A stretch of DNA of 64,000 bases from Acholeplasma equifetale ATCC 29724 (GTDB taxonomy: Bacteria > Bacillota_I > Bacilli_A > Acholeplasmatales > Acholeplasmataceae), in contig NZ_JHXL01000002.1 in the NCBI RefSeq assembly GCF_000687735.1, positions 1 through 64,000 on the forward strand, written 5' to 3'. The notes below the pieces were generated by a model. It did not search any database, was not told where the DNA came from, and saw only the letters and a program-made list of their open reading frames with translations. Made by a program: the position numbers and the translations under genes. Shown piece after piece: positions 47,463 through 56,438 of the stretch (its first letter is position 1; each line of letters opens with the position of its first letter).

Positions 47463-47471
47463 AGTATATCA
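47463..47471 (-). promoter_or_regulatory. Extended -10 promoter for the YigZ gene
   Basis: On the minus strand TGATATACT, with the -10 as the complement of 47463-47468. Confidence 0.5.
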
Positions 47472-47506
47472 TAATTACATTATGAGATATAAAATAACAT
47501 GAAATT

Positions 47507-47515
47507 TGATATAAT
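47507..47515 (+). promoter_or_regulatory. Extended -10 promoter for degV-cca-yhaM
   Basis: TGATATAAT with TATAAT at 47510-47515, 44 nt before degV. Confidence 0.65.
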
Positions 47516-47558
47516 ATTATAGTGATGTCATATATATCAATAAGGAGAAAGAGAAAAC

Positions 47559-48410
47559 ATGAAAGTAAAGGTTGCTTCTACATCAACATCATGTCTTGAT
47601 TATTATCAGGAAAATCATGATATTGATATCATCCGCATCAAGTTACTTGATGGAGATAAAGAACTCTTGGATGGTAAAGATATTACTGCTGATGTGTTCT
47701 ATCAAAAATTAAGAGAAAATCCATCTTGGGTTCCAAAAACAAGTCAACCTTCGGTAGGTGAAATATTAACTTATTTTGAATCACTTGTTGAACAAGGTTA
47801 TGAACAAGCATTTATTACAACATTATCAAAAGAATTATCTGGAACATATAATTCAGCGCTTCAAGCTGCACAACTCATTGAAGATAAACTAAAGGTTACT
47901 GTTTTTGATACAAAAACGGTATGTTTTTCTGAGGGGTATTTTGCATTAGAAGCTGATAAGATGTTTAAAGAAGGTAAATCCTTAGAAGAAGTTTTAGAAC
48001 GATTAAATTTTTTAAGAGATCATAATACAATTTTCTTTGCTGTTGATGACTTAACTCAATTAGTTAATAACGGTCGTTTAACAGGTGCTAAAGCTTTTTT
48101 TGGAAAACTCTTAAAAGTTAAACCAATTTTACAGGTTAATGAAGAAGGTAAGATTGTATCTATAGATAAGACAAGAAACATTAAAGTAGCATTAAAAAGC
48201 ATTGCGGATTATATCAAACATTTTACTAAAGATAAAAAGTTCTATGCACATATCGTATATGCTGGAAATCCTGAGTTATTAGGATATTTTGAAAACATAT
48301 TAGAATTTGAATTAGGATTAAAAAATTTATATAAAGCACCATCAACACCAGTCATTGGTGCTCACATTGGACCTGATGTTGTAGGTATTGGTGTATTTTT
48401 ACAAGAATAG
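47559..48410 (+). CDS. DegV/FakB-family fatty-acid-binding protein
   Basis: 283 residues. T-S-T-S-C near the N terminus corresponds to the usual T-D-S-x-x lipid-headgroup motif. Q-P-S-V-G-E, S-x-x-L-S-G-T-Y-N-S-A and N-N-G-R-L-T-G are family hallmarks. DegV proteins bind fatty acids and, as FakB, present them to the kinase FakA for lipid synthesis. The changed first motif (TSTSC) may shift ligand preference. The kinase is not in the window. An AAGGAG site precedes the ATG. Confidence 0.9.
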   Translation: MKVKVASTSTSCLDYYQENHDIDIIRIKLLDGDKELLDGKDITADVFYQKLRENPSWVPKTSQPSVGEILTYFESLVEQGYEQAFITTLSKELSGTYNSALQAAQLIEDKLKVTVFDTKTVCFSEGYFALEADKMFKEGKSLEEVLERLNFLRDHNTIFFAVDDLTQLVNNGRLTGAKAFFGKLLKVKPILQVNEEGKIVSIDKTRNIKVALKSIADYIKHFTKDKKFYAHIVYAGNPELLGYFENILEFELGLKNLYKAPSTPVIGAHIGPDVVGIGVFLQE

Positions 48411-48420
48411 AAATGAGTTG

Positions 48421-49575
48421 ATGGCTTTGAGCTTTCAAAAAGCTAAAAATTTAATTAAAGCATTAAAGAAAAAAGGATATGAATCATACATTGTTGGTGG
48501 AGCGGTTCGAGATTTTATAATGAAAAAAGAACCAATCGATATTGATATCACCACAAAAGCAAAACCAACAGATGTTATGAGACATTTTAATAGCGTACCA
48601 ACTGGATTAAAATATGGTACAGTTACAGTTGAGTTTGAAGATAGTCAATTTGAAATTACAACATTTAGACTAGATGGACCAACAAAAGATTTTAGACATC
48701 CAGATTCAGTCATATATTCGGATAATGTTAAAGATGATGTATTACGTCGTGATTTTACAATCAACGGATTATTAATGGATGAAAACGAACGAATCTATGA
48801 TCATGTTGGTGGATTAGAAGATATCAAACATGAAGTGATACGCACGATTGGAAATCCATATGATCGTTTTAATGAAGACGCATTACGAATATTAAGAGCG
48901 TTATACTTTCAATCTAAATTAGGATTTAGAATTGATGAAGAAACAAAACAAGCAATGAAAGACTCTAGATTTTTAATTAAAGAAATATCAAGAGAACGTG
49001 TATTTAATGAACTTATTAAAACATTAAAAGGACCATATTTAAAATTAGCATTAGAAACAATGATTGAAACTCAAATTGATGAAGTATTACCAGGATTAAA
49101 AAATGGTATTAACTACATATCAAAATTAGATAAACTACCGTTTGTTGACCCGTTTTTTGTTGTATCATTTATTCTTAATCAAGGTATTGTTCCTGAATAT
49201 TGGCCTTTTTCTAATTATCATAAAAATATGTATCAGAAGGCCGTTATTCTTTCAATGAAGACTAAAGATTTCATCACGCCACATGATTTATATGAATATG
49301 GTTTAGAAATATCTATCTTAGCCAATAAAGCGAATACGTTCTTAGGTAAAAGTAGATATACAGAAAATGATATTGAAAATGCTTATCAAAAATTACCAAT
49401 CAAATCAGAACTTGATTTGGCATTAACTAGTCAAGAAATTATGACTTATTACAATAAAAAGCCAGGACTTTGGTTGGGGAAACTTAAAAAAGCATTAGTT
49501 AATGATGTTCTTTCTAAAAAAGTTAAAAATGAAAAAGCAGCATTGCTTAAACATTTGGAAAGTATGGAAGTATAA
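48421..49575 (+). CDS. cca: CCA-adding tRNA nucleotidyltransferase
   Basis: 384 residues from the ATG at 48421. An alternative GTG at 48388 overlaps degV. Class II enzyme: Y-I-V-G-G-A-V-R-D followed by D-I-D-I (catalytic acids), R-R-D-F-T-I-N-G-L, and D-R-F-N-E-D-A-L-R-I-L-R-A (template motif region). It completes and repairs tRNA 3' CCA ends. The ribosome binding site is weak; translation may be coupled to degV, whose stop is 10 nt upstream. Confidence 0.93.
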   Translation: MALSFQKAKNLIKALKKKGYESYIVGGAVRDFIMKKEPIDIDITTKAKPTDVMRHFNSVPTGLKYGTVTVEFEDSQFEITTFRLDGPTKDFRHPDSVIYSDNVKDDVLRRDFTINGLLMDENERIYDHVGGLEDIKHEVIRTIGNPYDRFNEDALRILRALYFQSKLGFRIDEETKQAMKDSRFLIKEISRERVFNELIKTLKGPYLKLALETMIETQIDEVLPGLKNGINYISKLDKLPFVDPFFVVSFILNQGIVPEYWPFSNYHKNMYQKAVILSMKTKDFITPHDLYEYGLEISILANKANTFLGKSRYTENDIENAYQKLPIKSELDLALTSQEIMTYYNKKPGLWLGKLKKALVNDVLSKKVKNEKAALLKHLESMEV

Positions 49576-49577
49576 TT

Positions 49578-50477
49578 ATGATGAAAATAATTGGTAAAAT
49601 TGAATCTATTAATAAAGGTGCACACTTTTCAAATACAACAATCATTTTAGAAGATAAAACACGTGCAAATATTAAACTTGATTTGGTAGATGAAAAAGAT
49701 CTTCAAATTGGTAAAGTATATGTATTTGATGTGGAAGAGTTTTATAGAGAAGATGTGTTAAACTATCGTGCACTTAAATATATGACAGTTGAAGATGCAG
49801 GCTTTTCCAAAGAAAAATTAACGGAGTTTTGGAATAGTTTTTATGATTATGCACCAATTCCAATTAGTGAAATAAAAAAAGGTATTGAATCATATTTAAA
49901 TCGCATTGATAACAAAGTTTTAAAAGACATTACAAAAGACATTTATCAAAAGTTTGAAGATAAATATTATTTACACCCAGCTGCGACAAAATTTCATCAT
50001 GCATATGTTGGTGGATTAAGTTATCATACTTTAACGATGTTAAAACTTATTGAACCAATGTTAAATGTGTATACATATTTAAATAAAGATTTACTTTATG
50101 CAGCAACAATTCTTCATGATATCAGCAAAATTGATGAAATGACAGGTGTTGATGGTGAATATACAAAAGAAGGTGTACTCATCGGTCATTTAGTTATGGG
50201 ATCAATTGAGGTCGAAATGTCAGCTTTAAAATTAGGATATCAAGATACAGAAGAAGTTTTATTATTAAAACATTTAATTCTTTCTCACCATGGGCAATTA
50301 ACATTTGGATCTCCTAAAAAACCTCAAACTGCTGAAGCACTATTATTGTGGTTCGTTGACACAATGGATTCTAAATTCCGAGAACTTGGAGATGAATTAG
50401 AAAAAATAGAACCAGGCGAATTCACACAAGCTATAGCAGTTCTAGATAAAATGAAGTTTTATAAGCCGAAATTATAA
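49578..50477 (+). CDS. yhaM: 3'-5' exoribonuclease YhaM
   Basis: 299 residues. An N-terminal OB-fold segment (about 1-75) and an HD metal-dependent phosphohydrolase domain: H-H-A-Y-V-G-G-L-S-Y-H-T, I-L-H-D-I-S-K-I and L-S-H-H-G. This is the YhaM layout, a 3'-5' exonuclease trimming RNA and perhaps ssDNA. Two adjacent ATGs; the first is 2 nt after the cca stop. Confidence 0.9.
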   Translation: MMKIIGKIESINKGAHFSNTTIILEDKTRANIKLDLVDEKDLQIGKVYVFDVEEFYREDVLNYRALKYMTVEDAGFSKEKLTEFWNSFYDYAPIPISEIKKGIESYLNRIDNKVLKDITKDIYQKFEDKYYLHPAATKFHHAYVGGLSYHTLTMLKLIEPMLNVYTYLNKDLLYAATILHDISKIDEMTGVDGEYTKEGVLIGHLVMGSIEVEMSALKLGYQDTEEVLLLKHLILSHHGQLTFGSPKKPQTAEALLLWFVDTMDSKFRELGDELEKIEPGEFTQAIAVLDKMKFYKPKL

Positions 50478-50483
50478 AAATAT

Positions 50484-50510
50484 AATCAGAACCCAAGGTT
50501 CTGATTTTTT
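50484..50510 (+). terminator. Terminator after yhaM
   Basis: A 10-bp stem AATCAGAACC (50484-50493) with GGTTCTGATT (50497-50506), then T. Confidence 0.9.
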
Positions 50511-50527
50511 ATTTATTAGATTTTTAC

Positions 50528-50563
50528 AAAAATAAAAACCCTATACCGTAAGATATAGGGTTT
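50528..50563 (-). terminator. Terminator of the PrsA/SurA-like gene
   Basis: A 10-bp stem AAACCCTATA (50536-50545) with TATAGGGTTT (50554-50563). Read on the minus strand it ends in TTTTTATTTTT. Confidence 0.88.
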
Positions 50564-50575
50564 ATTTGTTGATAA

Positions 50576-53500
50576 TTAACCGTTTAAGATATCAAACCAA
50601 TCACCATATACAGCAGCATATTCATGATTAAATGCTCTGTCATAAATGGTTGATCCATTTCCTGTATATCCATCGAAGTATGAATATCCAAAGAATTGAT
50701 TGAAGTTTGCATTTCTTAAGATTTGTAATCTTTCATTTAGAGTTGCATCATTTGTAATTTGAACGTTGTCACCAAATACAAGTCTGAAAGCAATTTCTAA
50801 TTGTGAGTATGAACTGTTATAAGCAGTTTGAACTGGAGTGAAGTACTTGCTGATAGCTGTTTTAACATCAGTAGGTAATGTTACAACGCCTTCTTCAGTC
50901 TTAGATTCTTCAATATGAATTAAGATTTGTTCCCATGATAAGTATTTAGAATCATTTAATGCTGTTAAGAATTGACCTTCAGCATATGGGTTTTCAATTT
51001 TAGAATCATATTTACCTTCTTCGGCATTATCTAATACTTCAGCAGATACATTTAATGTAACATCAGTTACTAAGATTAAATGCCATCCAAATGCTGTACG
51101 AGATTTTTCTAATGAGAATGCAACATCTTCACCATCAGCAATTGTTAATAATGGAGCGAATACAGGAAGAACTTCATTCTTATTGTCGATATTATTTTCT
51201 TCGATCATATCTTTTAAGTATGAACCAAGTTTTAATGCATAATCTAAGAACTTTTCATCTAATGAAGAAGAAGTTGTATTAGATGGGAAGTTTCTTTGAT
51301 TTGTGATTTCACCTAATGATTCATACATTACTTTAATACCTAAGCGTTTGAATGGAACAAACTCGTCATTCTTATTATAAACACGAATGAATTCTAATAC
51401 TTGTTCAGGTGTTAATGTAGCAATGTAGTCTAAGATTTCTTGTTCATCAGCAAATTGAGGGAAATCGTTAGGTGTTTCTGTGTAACGTGATGAACTTGTG
51501 TAGTTATTGGCAAGAGTTGATAATGTTGAATCAATCTTGTTTTGTGAACTCTTCACACGGTTAACAATGATATTAACTAATTTTTGAACTTCTTTTTCAA
51601 AATCTTCAAGTGTTGAAATACCCTCGAAGTTTTGTTCAGCAATTAATGCATCAGTTGGTTTATCAGGTGAACCATCATTATTAAAGTCAACATAGATTAA
51701 TAAGTGAGAAGCTGTAACACCAATTTCATTTACAGTTTGTTTATTAGCTAATTCAGCTAACTTCTTGTAAATGTTGTTGTCAGCAGTATTATTTGGGAAG
51801 TGTTTAGTTAAATCTTCTTCAAATAATGTTCTTAATTCAGTTTGAACATAAATCTTATCAATAGCATCGTAAGTTGAACTCTTACCATCTCGAGCCCAAG
51901 CTCCAAAGCCTAATAATAAGAACTTTTCTAATCCCATACTTGCTGGGAATCCAGCAGTTTCATAACCATTTGCTAAGAATGGGTTAACATATTGGTTTTC
52001 AAATTGTTCTCTGAATTCAGCCATCTTAGCATCATTGATTTCATCTTTGTACATTTCACGTAATTTATCCATGAAGATTAGATCAAGAGCAGAAGATAAT
52101 CCTAATGTTGGTTCAATTCTTTCAAAGAATTCATCAACTGTAATTTCTTTGTCGCCAACTTTAGCAAGAACATCATTATTTAAGAAACCATATGAACCTT
52201 TATAAGTATATGAGTTAGCATAAATGTCACGAATGATTGGGTCATAGATGTTAATTTCTGTATTATCTTTTTTATCGCTTGCTTTAGAAGAAATGTAAGA
52301 AGCAGTTAATTTAGAATCAACTAATTTTTTAATAGTTTCTAAACGAACTTCTTGAGCATGATCGTTTTCAGCGAATACGATTTCTAATGGATCTGATTCA
52401 TCTAAAACATCGTCATCAGCTTCGCGATTATCATCTAATAAGTAAACTAAATATTGAACAGAATTAAATGTTTGAACTTGTCTTGAATATGGTTTACCAA
52501 ATGTAACACCATCTTCATTTGGTTCATTTTTTGTTGAGTAGTATAATGATTCTTTATCTAATCCATATACATAACTACGTAATTCAGCGTTGTTTTTGAA
52601 GATGTTTGAATCATAAGATAACTTGAAAGCTTCTTCGATTAATGTTCTTCTTGATTCACCAACTGCTAATTCATTAATGTTATCTAGAGATTCTGGTGCA
52701 TAATTTGTACCATTTAAATCATCATAGATACTTAAGAAGTAGAATAATACAAGGTTGTTTTCTGCTGAATCATCTAATGATTTATCAACTGTTGAGTTGA
52801 TTGTATATTTAGAATAGTAAGTAGCAAATTCTTCAGATCTATAATCAATTGGTTTTAAGTTGTCTAATGTATAACCTAAACCACTATCAGCACTTGTTCC
52901 AACAGGTGAAGTTAAGATTTTCTTAGCTTTTCCTAATGGATCAGTATCTAAATAGTTACCTGCTTTAATTTCATCAATAACAGATTGTTTTGAAATGTTA
53001 GGAATTTCAAACCATTCGCCACGTGAGTTAGATTTAATAGCGTATTTATATCTTGCTAATTCATGTTCTCTAACAGAAGTGAATGGGATGATTAACGCTG
53101 TAACATCATAACGTCCAGCAACATTATTTTGATAATATGTTACGATATCAGATTCTTTTACGTAGATTGATGAATCCTCGTTAGCTAAATCGCCTGTGAA
53201 TTCTCCATTAACATAATCTCCTCTTTCAGTAACAGCATAAACTTTCTTTAATACAGCAAGTTTATATTGTTTTTCTAATGCTTCAATGATTGATGTATAA
53301 GCTGGATATGCTTCTTTATCAAAGAATCCATATCTGAAATCATCTTTTTCATCAAAATCAACAGCATTGACTCTAGCAATAACGTCATCAATAACTTTTT
53401 CTAGAAATTCAACAAGTAATGTTTGGTTGACTCCAGGATTTGTAATTGCAAATGAATCAGCATAAGATAATATGCTTTGGGCAATTGTACGTGATGACAT

Positions 53501-53851
53501 ACTGCCAATAGTAGATGGGGTGATTGATGAACTGAATAATGCTGTACTTAATTCTTGTTCATATGCTTCAATCTTGAAGTCTTCTCCAGCGGCATTAATA
53601 TCAACGTCACTGAAAACTAACTCTTCAATGTAGCTGTTTAATCTTGCTACAGAAGATGTTCTCAATTGGTCGTATAATCTTTTTTGGGAAACTTCATAAT
53701 CACCAATTTTTAAGTATGTTTTTTCTGCACTTATTGAGCCGTAAGGTGTACCAGATTGTTCACCACATGCAACAAGTGTTACCGCAAAAATAAATGCTAA
53801 TAAAAAAATAGCGATTTTTTTAGCGGATAAAAATGTTTTTAATATATTCAT
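50576..53851 (-). CDS. Very large PrsA/SurA-like lipoprotein, putative peptidyl-prolyl isomerase/foldase
   Basis: 1091 residues. Signal peptide and lipobox L-V-A-C (Cys29). Residues about 45-70 (K-I-G-D-Y-E-V-S-Q-K-R-L) and about 565-600 (K-V-G-D-K-E-I-T-V-D-E-F-F-E-R) look like two copies of the start of a SurA_N chaperone domain. In the C-terminal third, G-V-T-A-S-H-L-L-I-Y-V resembles the first strand and catalytic-site His of a parvulin domain, and A-F-G-W-H-L-I-L-V-T-D resembles its final strand, but they lie about 220 residues apart, so the domain carries a large insertion or is inactive. Bacillus PrsA has about 290 residues; this is nearly four times longer. Likely folds exported proteins at the cell surface, together with HtrA. 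Confidence 0.65.
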   Translation of the reverse strand: MNILKTFLSAKKIAIFLLAFIFAVTLVACGEQSGTPYGSISAEKTYLKIGDYEVSQKRLYDQLRTSSVARLNSYIEELVFSDVDINAAGEDFKIEAYEQELSTALFSSSITPSTIGSMSSRTIAQSILSYADSFAITNPGVNQTLLVEFLEKVIDDVIARVNAVDFDEKDDFRYGFFDKEAYPAYTSIIEALEKQYKLAVLKKVYAVTERGDYVNGEFTGDLANEDSSIYVKESDIVTYYQNNVAGRYDVTALIIPFTSVREHELARYKYAIKSNSRGEWFEIPNISKQSVIDEIKAGNYLDTDPLGKAKKILTSPVGTSADSGLGYTLDNLKPIDYRSEEFATYYSKYTINSTVDKSLDDSAENNLVLFYFLSIYDDLNGTNYAPESLDNINELAVGESRRTLIEEAFKLSYDSNIFKNNAELRSYVYGLDKESLYYSTKNEPNEDGVTFGKPYSRQVQTFNSVQYLVYLLDDNREADDDVLDESDPLEIVFAENDHAQEVRLETIKKLVDSKLTASYISSKASDKKDNTEINIYDPIIRDIYANSYTYKGSYGFLNNDVLAKVGDKEITVDEFFERIEPTLGLSSALDLIFMDKLREMYKDEINDAKMAEFREQFENQYVNPFLANGYETAGFPASMGLEKFLLLGFGAWARDGKSSTYDAIDKIYVQTELRTLFEEDLTKHFPNNTADNNIYKKLAELANKQTVNEIGVTASHLLIYVDFNNDGSPDKPTDALIAEQNFEGISTLEDFEKEVQKLVNIIVNRVKSSQNKIDSTLSTLANNYTSSSRYTETPNDFPQFADEQEILDYIATLTPEQVLEFIRVYNKNDEFVPFKRLGIKVMYESLGEITNQRNFPSNTTSSSLDEKFLDYALKLGSYLKDMIEENNIDNKNEVLPVFAPLLTIADGEDVAFSLEKSRTAFGWHLILVTDVTLNVSAEVLDNAEEGKYDSKIENPYAEGQFLTALNDSKYLSWEQILIHIEESKTEEGVVTLPTDVKTAISKYFTPVQTAYNSSYSQLEIAFRLVFGDNVQITNDATLNERLQILRNANFNQFFGYSYFDGYTGNGSTIYDRAFNHEYAAVYGDWFDILNG

Positions 53852-53895
53852 AGTCTGCGTTCACTCCTTAAATGTGTTTAAAATACAGCATATAT

Positions 53896-53924
53896 AATAT
53901 AGCATTTTTTACTATTTAATGCAA
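53896..53924 (-). promoter_or_regulatory. Promoter of the PrsA/SurA-like gene
   Basis: On the minus strand -35 TTGCAT (53919-53924), 17-bp spacer, extended -10 TGCTATATT (53896-53904). Confidence 0.75.
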
Positions 53925-53981
53925 TAACTTTCACCACTTTATGAATATATAATGATATAAATATCATAGGTTGAAAAAAAG

Positions 53982-54009
53982 TTACAAGTAAAATATATTG
54001 TGTTACAAT
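53982..54009 (+). promoter_or_regulatory. Promoter of the walJ-rlmH-HAD-mscL operon
   Basis: -35 TTACAA (53982-53987), 16-bp spacer, extended -10 TGTTACAAT (TACAAT at 54004-54009). Confidence 0.6.
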
Positions 54010-54025
54010 AACTATAGGTGATTTT

Positions 54026-54793
54026 ATGGAGACATTTGTACTGGCATCTGGATCAAAAGGAAACATGACTTATATTAAAACTCAAAATAAGCGATTTTTT
54101 ATAGATGCTGGAATAAGTATAAAAAACATGATTTCTAAAATGAATGCTTATGGAGAAAATGTTAGAGAAGTAGATACATTGTTTCTTACACATGAACATT
54201 TAGACCATATATCTGGACTTAAATCGCTGTTAAAATTAGGTATTATCAGACAAGTTATTCTTTCTAAAGGTACTTACGATGCATTAAATGACGAGATTAA
54301 AGAACTCATCATTGAAAAGACGATTATTGAACCAGATCAACCATTTTTATTTTTCGGATTAAAAGTTACACCAATTTTATTAAGTCATGATGCAAATGAA
54401 CCAACCGGTTTCATATTTGAAGAAAATCATAAAAAAATAGTTTTGTTAACCGATACTGGATATGTTGACGAATCATATATTGAAGTACTTAAGGGGGCGG
54501 ATTTATATATTCTTGAATCAAATCACGATCCTCACATGTTGTTAACTTCCAAACGACCTTTTTCTTTAAAACATCGTATTTTAGGTGAAAAAGGACATTT
54601 ATCAAATGAAGATGCAATTAAAGTTTTAAATAAAATCGTAACAAAGAAAACAGTATGGGTAGTTGCTCATATGAGTGAGGATTGTAATACCATTTTAGAA
54701 GTTGAAAAAATGATAGTTGATAAATTTTATAATCCGTTATTATTAGATGTTTATTACGCTTCACAAGAAGCTTTACCAGGTATAAAAATATGA
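54026..54793 (+). CDS. walJ: WalJ/YycJ-type metallo-beta-lactamase-fold hydrolase
   Basis: 255 residues. L-A-S-G-S-K-G-N at the N terminus, T-H-E-H-L-D-H (metal ligands), L-T-D-T-G-Y, L-E-S-N-H-D and G-H-L-S-N. This is the YycJ subgroup, a 5'-3' DNA exonuclease linked in Firmicutes to the WalRK locus and mismatch repair. No walRK genes lie nearby, but rlmH follows with a 4-nt ATGA overlap; in Bacillus the two genes are also close together. Confidence 0.9.
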   Translation: METFVLASGSKGNMTYIKTQNKRFFIDAGISIKNMISKMNAYGENVREVDTLFLTHEHLDHISGLKSLLKLGIIRQVILSKGTYDALNDEIKELIIEKTIIEPDQPFLFFGLKVTPILLSHDANEPTGFIFEENHKKIVLLTDTGYVDESYIEVLKGADLYILESNHDPHMLLTSKRPFSLKHRILGEKGHLSNEDAIKVLNKIVTKKTVWVVAHMSEDCNTILEVEKMIVDKFYNPLLLDVYYASQEALPGIKI

Positions 54794-55233
54794 GAATAAA
54801 AGTAATTACAGTTGGCAAAATTAAAGAAAAATCTCTTGTTAATTTGATTGAAAATTATACAAAACAAATGGGTCAAGTTGAAATTATTGAAATTCCAGAT
54901 ATTGATGATTCAAACGGTATAGAAAAAGAAGGTAAACAAATATTATCTAAAATTCAAAAGGATGAACACGTTGTATCGCTTGCTATTGAAGGTAAGACGA
55001 TGGATAGTATTGAATTTAGTCAATATTTAGATAAAGTAAATACACATCAAACATCTAGAATCACATTTATTATTGGAGGATCATACGGTTTAAGTGATGA
55101 AGTTAAAAAAAGATCACAATTACTTTTAAGTTTTTCAAAAATGACTTTCCCTCATCAATTAATGAGATTAATCTTAATTGAGCAAATTTATAGAGCACAA
55201 CAAATATTAAAAAAACATCCATATCATAAGTGA
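54790..55233 (+). CDS. rlmH: 23S rRNA pseudouridine-1915 N3-methyltransferase
   Basis: 147 residues of the SPOUT family, slightly shorter than usual (about 155-159). F-I-I-G-G-S-Y-G-L-S is the SAM-binding knot loop. The C-terminal M-T-F-P-H-Q-L-M-R-x-x-L-x-E-Q-I-Y-R-A and final P-Y-H-K contact the substrate. It methylates the 70S ribosome at position 1915. Translationally coupled to walJ and to the HAD gene. Confidence 0.95.
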   Translation: MRIKVITVGKIKEKSLVNLIENYTKQMGQVEIIEIPDIDDSNGIEKEGKQILSKIQKDEHVVSLAIEGKTMDSIEFSQYLDKVNTHQTSRITFIIGGSYGLSDEVKKRSQLLLSFSKMTFPHQLMRLILIEQIYRAQQILKKHPYHK

Positions 55234-55883
55234 GTAAAACAATGACAATATTTTTTGATTTTAATGGAACAATATTAGATGATTTAGATTTAACATTTGA
55301 AATTTTAAATAAGATGTTACAAGAAGAAGGATTACCAACTGTAACAAAAGAAAGATATTTAGATATTTTTGGTTTCCCAATAAAAGATTATTATATTAAA
55401 GCAGGTTTTGACTTTAATAAAAAGCCTTTTGATGTTTTAGCAAAGCGATTTATTGAAGAATATCAACCAAGAAGCATGCATTTGAAATTACATGACTATT
55501 TGGTTGAGTCAATTATGGATTTAAGACAAAGTGGTTTTAAAATTGTATGTCTTTCAGCATCTGAAATCAATAACTTAAAAGAGCAACTTAAAAACTACAA
55601 AATTGAACATTTATTTGATGATATATTAGGTACTTCAGATGTTCATGCTAAAAGCAAAGTCGATATTGCAAAAAACTACGTTAAATTAAACAATTTAGAT
55701 ATAAATCATATTATAATGATAGGTGATACCGATCATGATTTAGAAGTAGCAAAATCTATTGGTGCTGAGGCTATTCTTTATAGTAAAGGGCATCAAAATC
55801 ATAATCGTTGGGATCACCCCTATATAATTCATTCATTTAAAAACTTAAAAAAGGAGATATTAAATATATGGGAAAAAAGGTAA
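55230..55883 (+). CDS. HAD-family hydrolase with altered motif I
   Basis: 217 residues from a GTG that forms a GTGA overlap with rlmH; an ATG at 55242 is an alternative. HAD type I with a helical cap: D-F-N-G-T-I-L-D-D (motif I), L-S-A-S-E (motif II), K at about residue 149 and G-D-T-D-H-D (motif IV). The second Asp of the usual D-x-D-G-T is Asn, which would affect the general acid/base step of phosphatases. Related to phosphoglycolate-phosphatase-like enzymes, but substrate unknown. It overlaps mscL by 16 nt. Confidence 0.85.
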   Translation: MSKTMTIFFDFNGTILDDLDLTFEILNKMLQEEGLPTVTKERYLDIFGFPIKDYYIKAGFDFNKKPFDVLAKRFIEEYQPRSMHLKLHDYLVESIMDLRQSGFKIVCLSASEINNLKEQLKNYKIEHLFDDILGTSDVHAKSKVDIAKNYVKLNNLDINHIIMIGDTDHDLEVAKSIGAEAILYSKGHQNHNRWDHPYIIHSFKNLKKEILNIWEKR

Positions 55884-56410
55884 AAGTTTCTAAAAGAAGA
55901 AAACTTATGGGCTTTATTGAAGGATTTAAATCATTCATAACTAAAGGTAATGTTGTTGATATGGCTATTGGTGTTATCATTGGTGGTGCTTTTGGTAAAA
56001 TCGTTACAAGTTTAGTTAACGATATTATCTTACCACCTATTGGTGTACTTTTAGGTGGTGTACATTTTAATGATCTTAAAGTGTTAATTCATAGAACTCC
56101 TCTATTAACGGATGCTGGTGAACCGTTAGTAGTAGATGGCGTTCAACAATTTAGTGATGTATACATTCGTTATGGCCAATTCATTCAAATCGTTTTAGAG
56201 TTTTTAATCATTGCATTAGTTATTTATGCTGCATTGTTCTTTATTATTCGCAGAAGACAAATGGAAGAACAATTAATTGAAGAAGAACTAGCTAAGCAAA
56301 AAGCTCAAGAAGAACTAAACGAAGTAGTGGTTGAAACACCGATTATTCCAGAAGATATCCAATTATTAACTGAAATTAGAGATCTTTTAAAAAATAAAAA
56401 AGACGAATAA
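55868..56410 (+). CDS. mscL: Large-conductance mechanosensitive channel
   Basis: 180 residues. A basic N terminus (K-K-V-K-V-S-K-R-R-K), then G-N-V-V-D-M-A-I-G-V-I-I-G-G-A-F-G-K-I-V in TM1, the pore helix with the Gly/Ala gate pattern. An enlarged outer loop (about residues 70-110), TM2, and a longer than usual charged C-terminal tail. It relieves turgor on osmotic downshock, important in a wall-less cell. The AAGGAG site is 11 nt upstream. A later ATG at 55907 would give a more typical N terminus. Confidence 0.93.
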   Translation: MGKKVKVSKRRKLMGFIEGFKSFITKGNVVDMAIGVIIGGAFGKIVTSLVNDIILPPIGVLLGGVHFNDLKVLIHRTPLLTDAGEPLVVDGVQQFSDVYIRYGQFIQIVLEFLIIALVIYAALFFIIRRRQMEEQLIEEELAKQKAQEELNEVVVETPIIPEDIQLLTEIRDLLKNKKDE

Positions 56411-56438
56411 AAAAATCTCCATGCGGAGATTTTTATTT
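56411..56438. terminator. Bidirectional terminator between mscL and the membrane protein gene
   Basis: A perfect 10-bp stem AAAAATCTCC (56411-56420) with GGAGATTTTT (56425-56434), loop ATGC, with T-rich flanks on both strands. Confidence 0.9.
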
